In this document: positions 43,825-52,052 of the stretch, piece after piece
Layout of the letters: every line of letters begins with the position of its first letter
Numbering within the stretch: position 1 is the stretch's first letter
Source of the DNA: Sphingomonas sp. TZW2008
Lineage (GTDB): Bacteria > Pseudomonadota > Alphaproteobacteria > Sphingomonadales > Sphingomonadaceae
Reading direction: 5' to 3'
NCBI RefSeq assembly: GCF_002117915.1
Contig: NZ_BDJB01000008.1
Coordinates: forward strand, 310,001 to 374,000
DNA: 64,000 bases
Translations under genes and position numbers: made by a program
The notes under the pieces: model-generated
Databases searched by the model: none
The model's input: the letters and a program-made list of their open reading frames with translations, nothing else
What the model was told of the DNA's origin: nothing

Positions 43825-44730
43825 ATGGCAGGCACGATCAGTAGCGCGCGGCCGCAATTGCGGCAGGATCACGGCGACATCGCCGTGCGCCGCGGTGCCG
43901 ACGACGTGCCCGTCGATCAGCGCCCTGCCCCCTGCGCCGCGCCCCTGCCGATCGCCGATCCGCTCGTCGGCGACATACCCGCACCGCCGCGCCCGTTGGC
44001 GATCCGCGCAAGCAAGTGGATGCGCCGCGGCCTCGATCGCGTGATCGCCGCGTCGTCGCTGGTGCCCAACACACCGGTGCTCGACGTCCGTGCCTTTCCC
44101 TGGACCCAGGCACTGCGCGACAATTGGCACGCGATCCGCGACGAGGCGGTGGAGGTCGCGCTAGCCGGGCAAGCGAGCCCGAGCCTCGCCGCCATCTCGC
44201 CCGACCACCGCCGGATCGCGGCGCGCGGCATGTGGCGCTCGTTTTTCCTGTGGGGGCATCGCGAGCGGATCGACGAGAATGCCGCCCGCTGCCCGGTGAC
44301 GAGCGCGCTGGTCGGCGCGATCCCGGGATTGAACAGCGCGTTCTTCTCGATTCTGGCGCCCGGCACGCGCATCCCGGCGCATCGCGGGCTCACCAAGGGG
44401 CTGATCACCTGTCACCTGGCGCTGGTGGTACCGCGCGACGGCGACGCGCGGATGCGGATCGCCGACCGCGTCGTGCGCTGGGCCGAGGGCGAGACGCTGG
44501 TGTTCGACGATACCTACCCGCATGAGGTGTGGAACGACACCGCCGGCACGCGCGTGGTGCTGCTGCTGCAGGTCGCCCGGCCGCTGCGTAATCCGGGGCG
44601 TTGGATCGCCGAGCGTTTCGTCGCGGCGGTGCGCGGCTCGGCATCGGTGCGGCACGTGCGCGAGAACATCGCCGCCTGGAATGCCGCGGTCGCGCAGCGC
44701 GATCGCCGCGCCGCCCGTCAGCCGCTCTGA
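43825..44730 (+). CDS. Aspartyl/asparaginyl beta-hydroxylase-like (AspH/LpxO) protein
   Basis: Fe(II)/2-oxoglutarate dioxygenase of the AspH/LpxO family, about 301 residues. Iron ligands are visible in PAHRGLTKGLITCHL (first His) and YPHEVWNDTAGTRVVLLLQ (second His and the 2OG-binding region). The start is uncertain: ATG 43825 follows a weak atatcagg, while ATG 43795 and longer versions are possible. There is no membrane segment. In other bacteria LpxO hydroxylates acyl chains of lipid A. Sphingomonads carry 2-hydroxy fatty acids on sphingolipids, so a lipid substrate is conceivable but unproven. Confidence 0.8.
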   Translation: MAGTISSARPQLRQDHGDIAVRRGADDVPVDQRPAPCAAPLPIADPLVGDIPAPPRPLAIRASKWMRRGLDRVIAASSLVPNTPVLDVRAFPWTQALRDNWHAIRDEAVEVALAGQASPSLAAISPDHRRIAARGMWRSFFLWGHRERIDENAARCPVTSALVGAIPGLNSAFFSILAPGTRIPAHRGLTKGLITCHLALVVPRDGDARMRIADRVVRWAEGETLVFDDTYPHEVWNDTAGTRVVLLLQVARPLRNPGRWIAERFVAAVRGSASVRHVRENIAAWNAAVAQRDRRAARQPL

Positions 44731-45881
44731 GGCCGCACCAGCACCGCGCCGAGCCCAAGCCAGTCTGCCACCTGCTCCAACGCCGCGCCGAGCCGATCCG
44801 ACGTCTCCGGCGGCGCGCCCGGCTCGAGGTGGCACGATTGCACGCGCAGCCGGGAATGCGCGCGGTCGGCCTTCAGGTCGACGCGCGCGACGAGCCGGTC
44901 GCCGAGCAGGAACGGCAGGACGTAATAGCCATGCAGGCGCTTCGCGGCGGGCACGTAAATTTCGATGCGGTAGCGGAAACCGAACAGCCGCTCCGCCCGC
45001 GCGCGCTCCCAGATCAGCGGATCGAACGGCGCGAGCAGCGCCTGCGCCTCGATCCGGCGCGACCGGCGTGCGCGGTGGTGGAGGAACGCCGGCGGCCAGC
45101 CATCGACCGAGACGGGCACCAGCGTGCCTTCGGAAACGAGCCGCGCGATCGCGGCAGTGCCCTCGGCCGGCGAAAGGCGAAAATAGTCGCGCAGCTCGCC
45201 CGCGGTGGCGACCCCAAGCGCGCGCGCTGCCCGCTCGACTAGCGCCGCCTGTGCGCTCGCCGCGTCGGGCGTCGGTAGGTCGAGGATGGCGCGCGGCAGG
45301 ACGCGCTCGGGAAGATCGTAGACGCGCTCGAACCCACGGCGGCGCGAGGCGGTGGTGATGTGGCCGGCATAGAACAGCCATTCGAGCGCCTGTTTCGCGC
45401 CGCTCCACGCCCACCAGCCGGTGCGCCCCGTCTCGATGTCGGACGCGGCGAGCGGTCCGTCCGCGCGGATGCGATCGAGCAGCACCATCGCCTCGCCGCG
45501 GCGCTCGGTCGCGAACGCGCGCATCGCGGCCGAGCGCATCTCGCCGCGATCGGCACGCGCCATGCGCCAGCGCAGCAGCGGATGGAGGTCGAGCGGCAGG
45601 AGCGATGCCTCGTGCGCCCAATATTCGAACATCCCTCGCTGCCGCCCCCTGCCCCACGCGGCGCGATCGAACGTTGCGGTGTCGTACGCGCCGAGGCGCG
45701 AGAACGCCGGCAGATAATGCGCCCGCGCGAGCACGTTGACGCTGTCGATCTGGTGCAGCGCGAGCCGATCGAGCGTACGCCGCAGATGGCCGTCGGTGAC
45801 GCGCGCGGGCTTGCGCGTACCGAACCCCTGCGCGGCTAGCGCAATGCGACGGGCGGCGGCAGGACTGATCCGTTCGGTCAT
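44718..45881 (-). CDS. YcaQ/AlkX-type DNA crosslink-repair glycosylase
   Basis: 387-residue winged-helix HTH_42 protein. Members of this family unhook interstrand crosslinks or alkylated bases. The N-terminal LALHQIDSVNVLARAHYLPAFSRLG carries the catalytic Gln-x-Asp (Q44-I45-D46), the AlkX/YcaQ variant rather than the Gln-x-Gln of AlkZ. LLAPFDPLIWERARAERLFGF is the conserved C-terminal block. ATG 45881 is chosen from the family start (MTERISPAAARRIAL). The 3' ends of this gene and the hydroxylase gene overlap by 13 bp in convergent orientation. Confidence 0.87.
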   Translation of the reverse strand: MTERISPAAARRIALAAQGFGTRKPARVTDGHLRRTLDRLALHQIDSVNVLARAHYLPAFSRLGAYDTATFDRAAWGRGRQRGMFEYWAHEASLLPLDLHPLLRWRMARADRGEMRSAAMRAFATERRGEAMVLLDRIRADGPLAASDIETGRTGWWAWSGAKQALEWLFYAGHITTASRRRGFERVYDLPERVLPRAILDLPTPDAASAQAALVERAARALGVATAGELRDYFRLSPAEGTAAIARLVSEGTLVPVSVDGWPPAFLHHRARRSRRIEAQALLAPFDPLIWERARAERLFGFRYRIEIYVPAAKRLHGYYVLPFLLGDRLVARVDLKADRAHSRLRVQSCHLEPGAPPETSDRLGAALEQVADWLGLGAVLVRPQSG

Positions 45882-45984
45882 GATCGCGCCACACCTAGGC
45901 CAGGCAGCCGAGCTGCGCGACGGGAAACCATTCCTTTCGCCGCTGGCGCTTGATCGCCCGCCGCACGCGGGCCACATGGCGGCC

Positions 45985-46557
45985 ATGCTGATCGAGACCG
46001 AACCGACCCCCAATCCGGCAACGCTGAAGTTTCTGCCGGGACAAACCGTGATGGACGCCGGCACGCGCGATTTCGCGACGCCGGAAGAGGCCGAAGCCTC
46101 GCCGCTGGCCGATGCGCTGTTCGGCCTGGGAGACGTGACAGGCGTGTTCTTCGGGCGCGACTTCGTGTCGGTCACCGCGGCGCCGGGCGTCGACTGGCGC
46201 GGGCTGAAGCCCGACGTGCTGGCGATCCTGATGGACCATTTCAGTGCGCAGATGCCGCTGTTCCGCGCGCCGTCCGCCGGCTTCTCGGTGCCGGCCGCCG
46301 AGGAGGCCTTCGCAGATGATCCCGCGGACGCCGAGATCGTCGAGCAGATCAAGGACTTGATCGACACGCGCGTACGCCCGGCGGTGGCGAACGATGGCGG
46401 CGACATCGTCTATCGCGGCTTCGACAAGGGCAAGGTGTTCCTGCGCATGCAGGGCGCCTGCGCCGGCTGCCCATCGTCCACCGCGACGCTGAAGAACGGG
46501 ATCGAGCAGCTGCTGCGCTACTACGTGCCTGAAGTGACCGAGGTTCGCGCGGTCTGA
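45985..46557 (+). CDS. nfuA: NfuA-type Fe-S cluster carrier
   Basis: 190-residue protein with an Nfu N-terminal domain (IETEPTPNPATLKFLPG) and a C-terminal NifU-like domain with the CxxC cluster ligands in MQGACAGCPSSTATLKNGIE. It delivers 4Fe-4S clusters to target enzymes. Start at ATG 45985; ATG 45976 three codons earlier is equally possible. It lies apart from the SUF operon and is divergent from the glycosylase gene. Confidence 0.92.
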   Translation: MLIETEPTPNPATLKFLPGQTVMDAGTRDFATPEEAEASPLADALFGLGDVTGVFFGRDFVSVTAAPGVDWRGLKPDVLAILMDHFSAQMPLFRAPSAGFSVPAAEEAFADDPADAEIVEQIKDLIDTRVRPAVANDGGDIVYRGFDKGKVFLRMQGACAGCPSSTATLKNGIEQLLRYYVPEVTEVRAV

Positions 46558-46589
46558 TCCGCCGTTCAGCATCTGCCCGGAGTTCATCG

Positions 46590-47183
46590 ATGACTACCCC
46601 GCTCGACGACGTCGCTCTCGATCGCCTCTTCCGCGAGGGCCGCACCTATAACGGCTTCACCGACGAGCCGGTGACCGAGGCGCAGCTCCGCGCGCTCTGG
46701 GATCTCGTCAAGATGGGGCCGACGAGCGCGAACCAGCTACCAGCACGGTTCGTGTGGTGCGTGAGTCAGGAGGCGAAGGAGAAGCTCGCGGCGTGCGCGA
46801 GCGACAGCAACGCCGACAAGATCCGCCGCGCGCCCGTGTCGGTGGTGATCGGCATGGACACCAACTTTCACGAGCACCTGCCCGAGCTGTTCCCGCACGC
46901 CGATGCGAAGAGCTGGTTCGACGGCAATGCCGAGCTGCGCGAGGCGTCCGCGTTCCGCAATTCCTCGCTCCAGGGTGGCTATTTCATCCTCGCCGCGCGC
47001 GCACTCGGGCTCGATACGGGGCCGATGAGCGGGTTCGACGGCGGCGCGGTCGATAAGGCTTTCTTCGCCGATCAGCCCGGCGTGCGGGTGAACTTCATCT
47101 CCACGCTCGGCCACGGTGATCCGGCGACGATCTTCGATCGCAGCCCGCGGCCCGCTTTCGAAAAGTTCAACCGCATCGCCTGA
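46590..47183 (+). CDS. Nitroreductase-family protein, RutE/HadB-like malonic semialdehyde reductase
   Basis: 197-residue FMN-dependent flavoprotein. The N-terminus RTYNGFTDEPVTEAQL and MGPTSANQLPARFVWC, and AFRNSSLQGGYFILAARALGLDTGPMSG, match the RutE-type reductases that act on 3-oxopropanoate (malonic semialdehyde). No other rut genes are adjacent. It starts 33 bp after nfuA. Confidence 0.85.
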   Translation: MTTPLDDVALDRLFREGRTYNGFTDEPVTEAQLRALWDLVKMGPTSANQLPARFVWCVSQEAKEKLAACASDSNADKIRRAPVSVVIGMDTNFHEHLPELFPHADAKSWFDGNAELREASAFRNSSLQGGYFILAARALGLDTGPMSGFDGGAVDKAFFADQPGVRVNFISTLGHGDPATIFDRSPRPAFEKFNRIA

Positions 47184-47223
47184 AACGGGTTGAGCGTCGC
47201 GCGGCCGGTGGCAAAGGAGCGGC

Positions 47224-47841
47224 ATGTCGCGCACGCTCGTCATCGAAACCGCCACCGCCGCCTGCTCGGTCGCGCTGCTGGAAGACGGCGCGCTGATCGC
47301 CGCGCGCCACGAAGTGGTCGGCCGCGGGCATGCGGAACGATTGGTGCCGATGATCGCGGAGCTTCCCGAAGGCGGTCGCGCCGCCGCGATCCTCGTCGAC
47401 GTCGGGCCGGGTAGCTTTACCGGCATCCGCGTCGGCATTGCGGCGGCGCGCGGACTGGCGCTCGGCTGGGGCGTGCCAGTATGCGGCTATTCCTCGATGA
47501 GCGTGGTGGCCGCTGGCGCGTTCGCGCGCGGCATGGCGAGTCCGCTTGCCGTCGTGCTGGAAGGCGGGCACGGTGAGGTGTTCATGCAGGGATACGTCGC
47601 CTCCCCGATCGTTCCGTTCGATACGCTGGTCTCGCTTCGCCCCGAGGCCGCGATCGCGGCGCTGGGCGGGCGGTCTGCGATAGGCAGCGGGGCACGCCGG
47701 CTGCTCGCCATCGATGGCGCGTTGGACGTGTGCGATGCTTTGCCGGATGCCGCCAACGCGCGGCTGTTGCCGCCGGACCTTACCGATCTGCCGCCGCGCC
47801 CGCTTTACGGCCGCGCGCCCGATGCGAAACTGCCGGCGTGA
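47224..47841 (+). CDS. tsaB: tRNA threonylcarbamoyladenosine biosynthesis protein TsaB
   Basis: 205-residue partner of TsaD in t6A modification of ANN-decoding tRNAs. It keeps the ASKHA-type LVIETATAACSVALLEDG, VDVGPGSFTGIRVGIAAARGLA and the helix after it. It has a typically short, divergent C-terminus. AAAGGAG precedes ATG 47224. Its stop overlaps the rimI start as GTGA, a common pairing. Confidence 0.93.
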   Translation: MSRTLVIETATAACSVALLEDGALIAARHEVVGRGHAERLVPMIAELPEGGRAAAILVDVGPGSFTGIRVGIAAARGLALGWGVPVCGYSSMSVVAAGAFARGMASPLAVVLEGGHGEVFMQGYVASPIVPFDTLVSLRPEAAIAALGGRSAIGSGARRLLAIDGALDVCDALPDAANARLLPPDLTDLPPRPLYGRAPDAKLPA

Positions 47842-48314
47842 GCACCGGCCTGCGCATGGTGGAATTGGTCACAGGGAGCGCGGCCGATATCGCCGCCGTC
47901 GAACGCGTCATGCAGGAAGCGTTCGAACCGCGCTTCGGTGAGGCGTGGACGCGCACGCAATGCCTCGGCATCCTCGGCATGCCGGGCATTTGGCTGACGA
48001 TGGCGCGCGTGGACGGCGCGATCGTCGGCTTCGCGCTGGCGCGGCTGATCCTCGACGAGGCGGAGCTGCTGCTGCTCGCGATCTCGCCCCGCTACCGTCG
48101 TCGCGGGATCGGCGCAGCGCTGCTGCGCAGCGTGATCGCCGAGGCGCGCGGGCGCGGCGTGACCGTCGTTCACCTTGAGGTGCGCGCGGGCAACGGGGCG
48201 ATCGCGCTCTACCAGGCGCACGGCTTCAAAAAGACGGGCGAGCGACGCGACTATTATCGCGGGCGCGGCGGCGAGAGCTTCGACGCGCACAGCTACGCCG
48301 TCACGCTGGCCTGA
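47838..48314 (+). CDS. rimI: Ribosomal-protein-S18-alanine N-acetyltransferase
   Basis: 158-residue GNAT acetyltransferase. Acetyl-CoA-binding motif A is LLLLAISPRYRRRGIGAALL, and LEVRAGNGAIALYQAHGFKKTGERRDYY is the RimI-type C-terminal block. The start GTG 47838 overlaps the tsaB stop; ATG 47856 is a possible internal start. Confidence 0.9.
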   Translation: MSTGLRMVELVTGSAADIAAVERVMQEAFEPRFGEAWTRTQCLGILGMPGIWLTMARVDGAIVGFALARLILDEAELLLLAISPRYRRRGIGAALLRSVIAEARGRGVTVVHLEVRAGNGAIALYQAHGFKKTGERRDYYRGRGGESFDAHSYAVTLA

Positions 48315-48341
48315 TCTGGCGGACGCAATTAGCGGCTTATC

Positions 48342-48377
48342 GCTTGTTGCGAGTCGGTAGCGCTTTTCGCAACAAGC
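48342..48377. promoter_or_regulatory. 11-bp inverted repeat before the fur-like gene
   Basis: Perfect arms gcttgttgcga/tcgcaacaagc with a 14-base spacer, ending 12 bp before the ATG of the Fur-family gene and starting 27 bp after the rimI stop. The position fits an autoregulatory operator. A terminator role for rimI is possible but there is no T-run. Confidence 0.6.
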
Positions 48378-48389
48378 CCGCGCCACTAC

Positions 48390-48821
48390 ATGAACGGCAT
48401 GCCACGCAAGATTGACCTCGAGACCCTGTGCCAGGAAAAGGGCCTGCGCATCACCGAGCAGCGCCGCGTCATCGCGCGCGTCCTGTCCGAGGCGGACGAT
48501 CATCCCGACGTGGAAAAGGTGTACGAGCGCGCATCGTCGATCGATCCGGGGATCTCGATCGCGACGGTGTACCGCACCGTGCGCTTGTTCGAGGAAGCCG
48601 GCATTCTCGACCGGCACGATTTCGGCGATGGCCGTGCGCGCTATGAGCCCTCGCCCGAGGCGCACCACGATCATTTGATTGATGTGGAAACCGGCCGCGT
48701 GATCGAATTCGTCGATCCCGAACTCGAGCTGCTTCAGAAGCAGATCGCCGAACGCCTGGGCTTCCGCCTCGTCGATCATCGCATGGAGCTCTACGGCGTC
48801 AGCCTGAGCCGAAACGACTGA
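48390..48821 (+). CDS. fur: Fur-family metalloregulator
   Basis: 143-residue winged-helix repressor sensing iron or a similar metal. The N-terminal HTH is in KGLRITEQRRVIARVL and SIATVYRTVRLFEEAGIL. The metal site includes EPSPEAHHDHLIDVETGRVIEF. The C-terminal Cys pairs of E. coli Fur (structural zinc) are absent, as in alphaproteobacterial Fur/Mur proteins, so the sensed metal may be iron or manganese. The Irr heme motif is not seen. Start at ATG 48390 or 48399. Confidence 0.9.
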   Translation: MNGMPRKIDLETLCQEKGLRITEQRRVIARVLSEADDHPDVEKVYERASSIDPGISIATVYRTVRLFEEAGILDRHDFGDGRARYEPSPEAHHDHLIDVETGRVIEFVDPELELLQKQIAERLGFRLVDHRMELYGVSLSRND

Positions 48822-48828
48822 CGCCGGC

Positions 48829-48850
48829 GGGCGCGCGCCACGGCGCGCCC
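48829..48850. terminator. Hairpin between fur-like gene and sodC
   Basis: Perfect 8-bp arms gggcgcgc/gcgcgccc with a 6-base loop between two convergent genes, followed on the plus strand by ctccctt. Likely a shared terminator. Confidence 0.6.
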
Positions 48851-48863
48851 CTCCCTTCAAACA

Positions 48864-49403
48864 TCAGGACGCTTGAAATACACCGCAGGCAAGCCGGCCG
48901 CCGCTGTTGCCCGACGGGTCGGTTTTTAGATCGTCCGGCCCGGCATGAACGATGAACGCCGCGCCGTCGGTGTCGAGCAACCCGGCCATCGTTGCGCCCG
49001 GCACGGTGGCAGCGACGGTGCCGCGGCCGCCCGAATCGACGATCAGATTGGGAATGTCGCCTTGGTGCGGCCCCTGCGGGTTCATCGATCCATGCTTCAT
49101 CGCCGTGGGGTTCCAATGCCCGCCCGCGGTCTCGAACGTCGGCGCGTCGCAGCGACCCGTGGTATGGACGTGAACGCCATGCGTGCCCGCGGGCATTCCA
49201 GACACGTCGACTGTGAAGCGCAGGCCACCGGCGACCTCGGTCGCGGTGGCGCGGCCGGCGTCGGCACCCGCCGCCGTCTTCAGCATTGCGCTCGCCCCGG
49301 CACCGCCGGCCACCGGCATGCCGGTTTCCAGCTTGTCCTCGTTGCACGCGCCCAGTGCCAGGGTGCACGCGCCGACACCGGCGACCATCATCAGACGGAT
49401 CAT
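48864..49403 (-). CDS. sodC: Cu/Zn superoxide dismutase, lipoprotein type
   Basis: 179-residue periplasmic enzyme that dismutates superoxide. A lipobox (LALGAC, Cys20) follows a short signal peptide, so it is probably membrane-anchored. Metal ligands are in THGVHVHTTGRCDAP and GGHWNPTAMKHG, then GPHQGDIPNL and FIVHAGPDDL. GGRLACGV supplies the second Cys of the disulfide. ATG 49403 has GGGAG at 6-base spacing; the ATG two codons upstream has none. Confidence 0.92.
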   Translation of the reverse strand: MIRLMMVAGVGACTLALGACNEDKLETGMPVAGGAGASAMLKTAAGADAGRATATEVAGGLRFTVDVSGMPAGTHGVHVHTTGRCDAPTFETAGGHWNPTAMKHGSMNPQGPHQGDIPNLIVDSGGRGTVAATVPGATMAGLLDTDGAAFIVHAGPDDLKTDPSGNSGGRLACGVFQAS

Positions 49404-49456
49404 CTTCATCTCCCGTTACGCGGGGGCAACGAGGGTCGCGACTGCTGGTTCCGCCA

Positions 49457-49912
49457 TCAGCCGGCGGGGCGCGCCATCATCAACGCCGCGCGCGTCGTGC
49501 GGCAGACGACCTCGTCACGCTGATTCAGCCCGACGTGCTCGAAGGTAACGATGCCCTGCCCCGGCCGCGACGCCGACGGGCGCAGCGCCTTCACCTCGGT
49601 TTCGACGCGGATCGTGTCGCCGGCGAACACCGGCTTGGGAAACACCGTTTCGCTCATGCCGAGATTGGCGATGGTCGTGCCGAAGGTCGTGTCCTGCACG
49701 CTAAGGCCGATGACGAGGCCGAGCGTGAAGAGCGAGTTGATCAGCGGGCGGCCGAATTCGGTCGTCTCGGCATAAGCGTGATCGATGTGCAGCGCGGCGG
49801 GATTGTAGGTCAGCGCGGAGAACAGCATGTTGTCCGCCTCGATCACCGTCCGGCGGATCTCGTGGACGAAGCGCTGCCCGATCTCGAACTGCTCGAACCA
49901 GAGCCCGGCCAT
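49457..49912 (-). CDS. MaoC-family hydratase
   Basis: 151-residue hot-dog-fold (R)-specific hydratase/dehydratase. NPAALHIDHAYAETTEFGRPLINSLFTLGLV contains the hydratase-2 Asp/His pair, followed by VFAGDTIRVETEV. The exact substrate is unknown; the sequence resembles acyl-CoA hydratases of the mesaconyl-CoA type. ATG 49912 overlaps the stop of the CDP-alcohol phosphatidyltransferase gene by one base (TGATG), so the two are translated together. Confidence 0.85.
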   Translation of the reverse strand: MAGLWFEQFEIGQRFVHEIRRTVIEADNMLFSALTYNPAALHIDHAYAETTEFGRPLINSLFTLGLVIGLSVQDTTFGTTIANLGMSETVFPKPVFAGDTIRVETEVKALRPSASRPGQGIVTFEHVGLNQRDEVVCRTTRAALMMARPAG

Positions 49913-50787
49913 CAGCCGCGCGCCCGGGCGATGAGGCGGATCAGGCGGCGGCATTGCGCGCGCTGACGCACGATGCCGGTGACGAGCAGGACGTTGAGCA
50001 CGGTGATCTCCACCAGAAAGAACCAGATCGGGCTGCCGGCCAGCATGCTGAGCCCGAGCATGACGGTGCGCGGATTGGCGCCTAGCGCCGCCGGAATGCC
50101 GAGGATCGCGGGGCCGCTTTCCCGCGCGAGCCGGGCGATCCGCTGCCGCTCGTGCGGATCGATCTCCGCGCCAGCGACCAGCGCGTTGACGCGGTCGGTC
50201 GCGCCGGTGACGAGGCCCGAGAGCAGCAGGTAGAGCGCGCTGAACGCTCGGCCAGGCCCGCGCGGCACGCCGCGATTGTGCTGCAGCCACGGCACGCCAT
50301 AGGCCCACCATTGATAGCTGCGTCGCGAGCTTTCCGCGAACACCGACTGCATCACGCGCGACAGCCCGGCGGCGACCGCGAGCACCCACGCGCCGATCCC
50401 GATCGTGTCGTCCAGCGCGGTGGCGAGCAGGACGTAGAGGATGATGTGCCCGCCGTAATCGCACAGCCCATCGACGAGCTCGCCAATCGGGCTCGCCCGC
50501 CCCGTCATCCGCGCCAGATCGCCGTCCGCCCCGTCGACGACGTGCCACAGCAGGTGGAGCAGGAACCCGCCGGCGATCGCGGCCGGCGTGCCGACGCGCG
50601 CGTAGAGGATGCCTGTCGTCACCACCATCGCGGCGCCGAACAGCGACACCATGTTGGGCGTTACCGGCGTACGCGCGAGCGCGGTCGCGAGCCGGCGCGC
50701 CGCGGGATGATATAGAACGCGATTCAAAAAGCCTTGCAGTTCGCGCGGCTTTCCCGTCACAGTCGGTCGCAATTCGATCGTCGCCAC
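49912..50787 (-). CDS. CDP-alcohol phosphatidyltransferase-family enzyme, possibly CDP-inositol-dependent
   Basis: 291-residue integral membrane enzyme that transfers a phospho-alcohol from a CDP-activated donor. The full family signature D-G-x2-A-R-x8-G-x3-D-x3-D is at residues 88-110 (DGDLAR...GELVDGLCD). Several membrane segments surround it (AAMVVTTGILYARVG, HIILYVLLATAL, IWFFLVEITVLNVLLV). The PVTPNMVSLF segment before the signature resembles the synthase half of archaeal di-myo-inositol-phosphate enzymes. Start GTG 50787 follows AAGGGGG at 8-base spacing. It is divergent from ino1 with 131 bp between. Product unproven: phosphatidylinositol-type lipid, inositol phosphoceramide or a diester solute are options. 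Confidence 0.85.
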   Translation of the reverse strand: MATIELRPTVTGKPRELQGFLNRVLYHPAARRLATALARTPVTPNMVSLFGAAMVVTTGILYARVGTPAAIAGGFLLHLLWHVVDGADGDLARMTGRASPIGELVDGLCDYGGHIILYVLLATALDDTIGIGAWVLAVAAGLSRVMQSVFAESSRRSYQWWAYGVPWLQHNRGVPRGPGRAFSALYLLLSGLVTGATDRVNALVAGAEIDPHERQRIARLARESGPAILGIPAALGANPRTVMLGLSMLAGSPIWFFLVEITVLNVLLVTGIVRQRAQCRRLIRLIARARG

Positions 50788-50918
50788 TTTTCGCGCCCCC
50801 TTGGGCGTGCCCCTAGCACTGCCATGCGTCGCTTGACAGGCGTCGCGCATCTGTCACGACGCTGCCATTCTTTTGTCATCGCCGGGCGGTTCCCCGGCGC
50901 TCGGGGGTTTGCATAGAA

Positions 50919-52025
50919 ATGGCGACGATCAAGGTTGCGGTTATCGGGGTCGGCAATTGCGCGTCGAGCCTGGTACAGGGCAAGTATCACTATGCCTCCA
51001 GCAACACGGCGCACGGCCTGATCCACGAGGAGATCGGCGGCTATCGCGTGTCCGACCTCGATTTCGTCGCGGCGTTCGACGTGGATTCGCGCAAGGTCGG
51101 TCAGGATCTCGGCAAGGCGATCTTTGCCAAGCCGAACTGCACAAAGGTGTTCCACGCCGACGTGCCCGATACGGGCACGGTCGTGAAGATGGGCGCGAAG
51201 CTCGATGGCGTCGCCAAGCACATGCTGACCGCGGCGAACGATCGCGGCTTCGAGATCGATGACACGCGCGACGCGTCGAAGGCCGAGATCATCGCCGAGC
51301 TGAAGGCGTCGGGTGCGGAGATCCTCGTCAACTTCCTGCCCGTCGGCAGCCAGGATGCGACCGAATTCTATATGGAATGCGCGCTCGAGGCGGGCGTCGG
51401 CGTCGTCAACTGCATGCCGGTTTTCATCGCCAGCCGACCGGAGTGGGAGAAGAAGTTCGCCGACGCCGGGCTGCCGATCATCGGCGACGACGTAAAGGCG
51501 CAGGTCGGCGCGACGATCGTCCACCGCGTGCTGTCGAACCTGTTCCGCCAGCGGGGCGTGACGATCGATCACACCTACCAGCTCAACACTGGCGGCAACA
51601 CCGACTTCATGAACATGCTCGACCGCAATCGCCTGTCGAGCAAGAAGGAGTCGAAAACCGAGGCAGTGCAGGCGGTGCTCGCCGAGCGGCTGGCGGACGA
51701 GAACATCCACGTCGGGCCGTCGGACTACATTCCGTGGCTGCACGACAACAAACTGTGCTTCCTGCGGCTCGAGGGCAATTTGTTCGGCGATGTGCCGATG
51801 AACCTCGAACTGCGCCTGTCGGTGGAGGATTCGCCCAATTCCGCGGCGGTCGTGGTCGATGCGATCCGCTGCGTGAAGGTGGCGCTCGATCGCGGCACCG
51901 GCGGCGCGCTGACCGGCCCGTCGGCGTTCTTCTGCAAGCACCCGCCCGAGCAGTTCACCGATGACATCGCCGCGCAGCTGACCGACGAGTTCATCCACGC
52001 CGACGCGCGCCTCGCCGCCGAGTAA
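50919..52025 (+). CDS. ino1: Myo-inositol-1-phosphate synthase
   Basis: 368-residue NAD-dependent isomerase that cyclises glucose-6-phosphate to inositol 3-phosphate. It has the Rossmann motif VAVIGVGNCASSLVQG and NCMPVFIASRP. The C-terminal part contains VGATIVHRVLSNLFRQRG, QLNTGGNTDFMNMLDRNRL and SKKESKTEAVQ. The sequence is of the short bacterial/archaeal type. A 27-bp gap leads to the cytidylyltransferase gene, and a 131-bp divergent promoter region faces the CDP-alcohol enzyme. Confidence 0.94.
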   Translation: MATIKVAVIGVGNCASSLVQGKYHYASSNTAHGLIHEEIGGYRVSDLDFVAAFDVDSRKVGQDLGKAIFAKPNCTKVFHADVPDTGTVVKMGAKLDGVAKHMLTAANDRGFEIDDTRDASKAEIIAELKASGAEILVNFLPVGSQDATEFYMECALEAGVGVVNCMPVFIASRPEWEKKFADAGLPIIGDDVKAQVGATIVHRVLSNLFRQRGVTIDHTYQLNTGGNTDFMNMLDRNRLSSKKESKTEAVQAVLAERLADENIHVGPSDYIPWLHDNKLCFLRLEGNLFGDVPMNLELRLSVEDSPNSAAVVVDAIRCVKVALDRGTGGALTGPSAFFCKHPPEQFTDDIAAQLTDEFIHADARLAAE

Positions 52026-52052
52026 GCGGGCGGCGCGACCCAGGGCAGCGCA

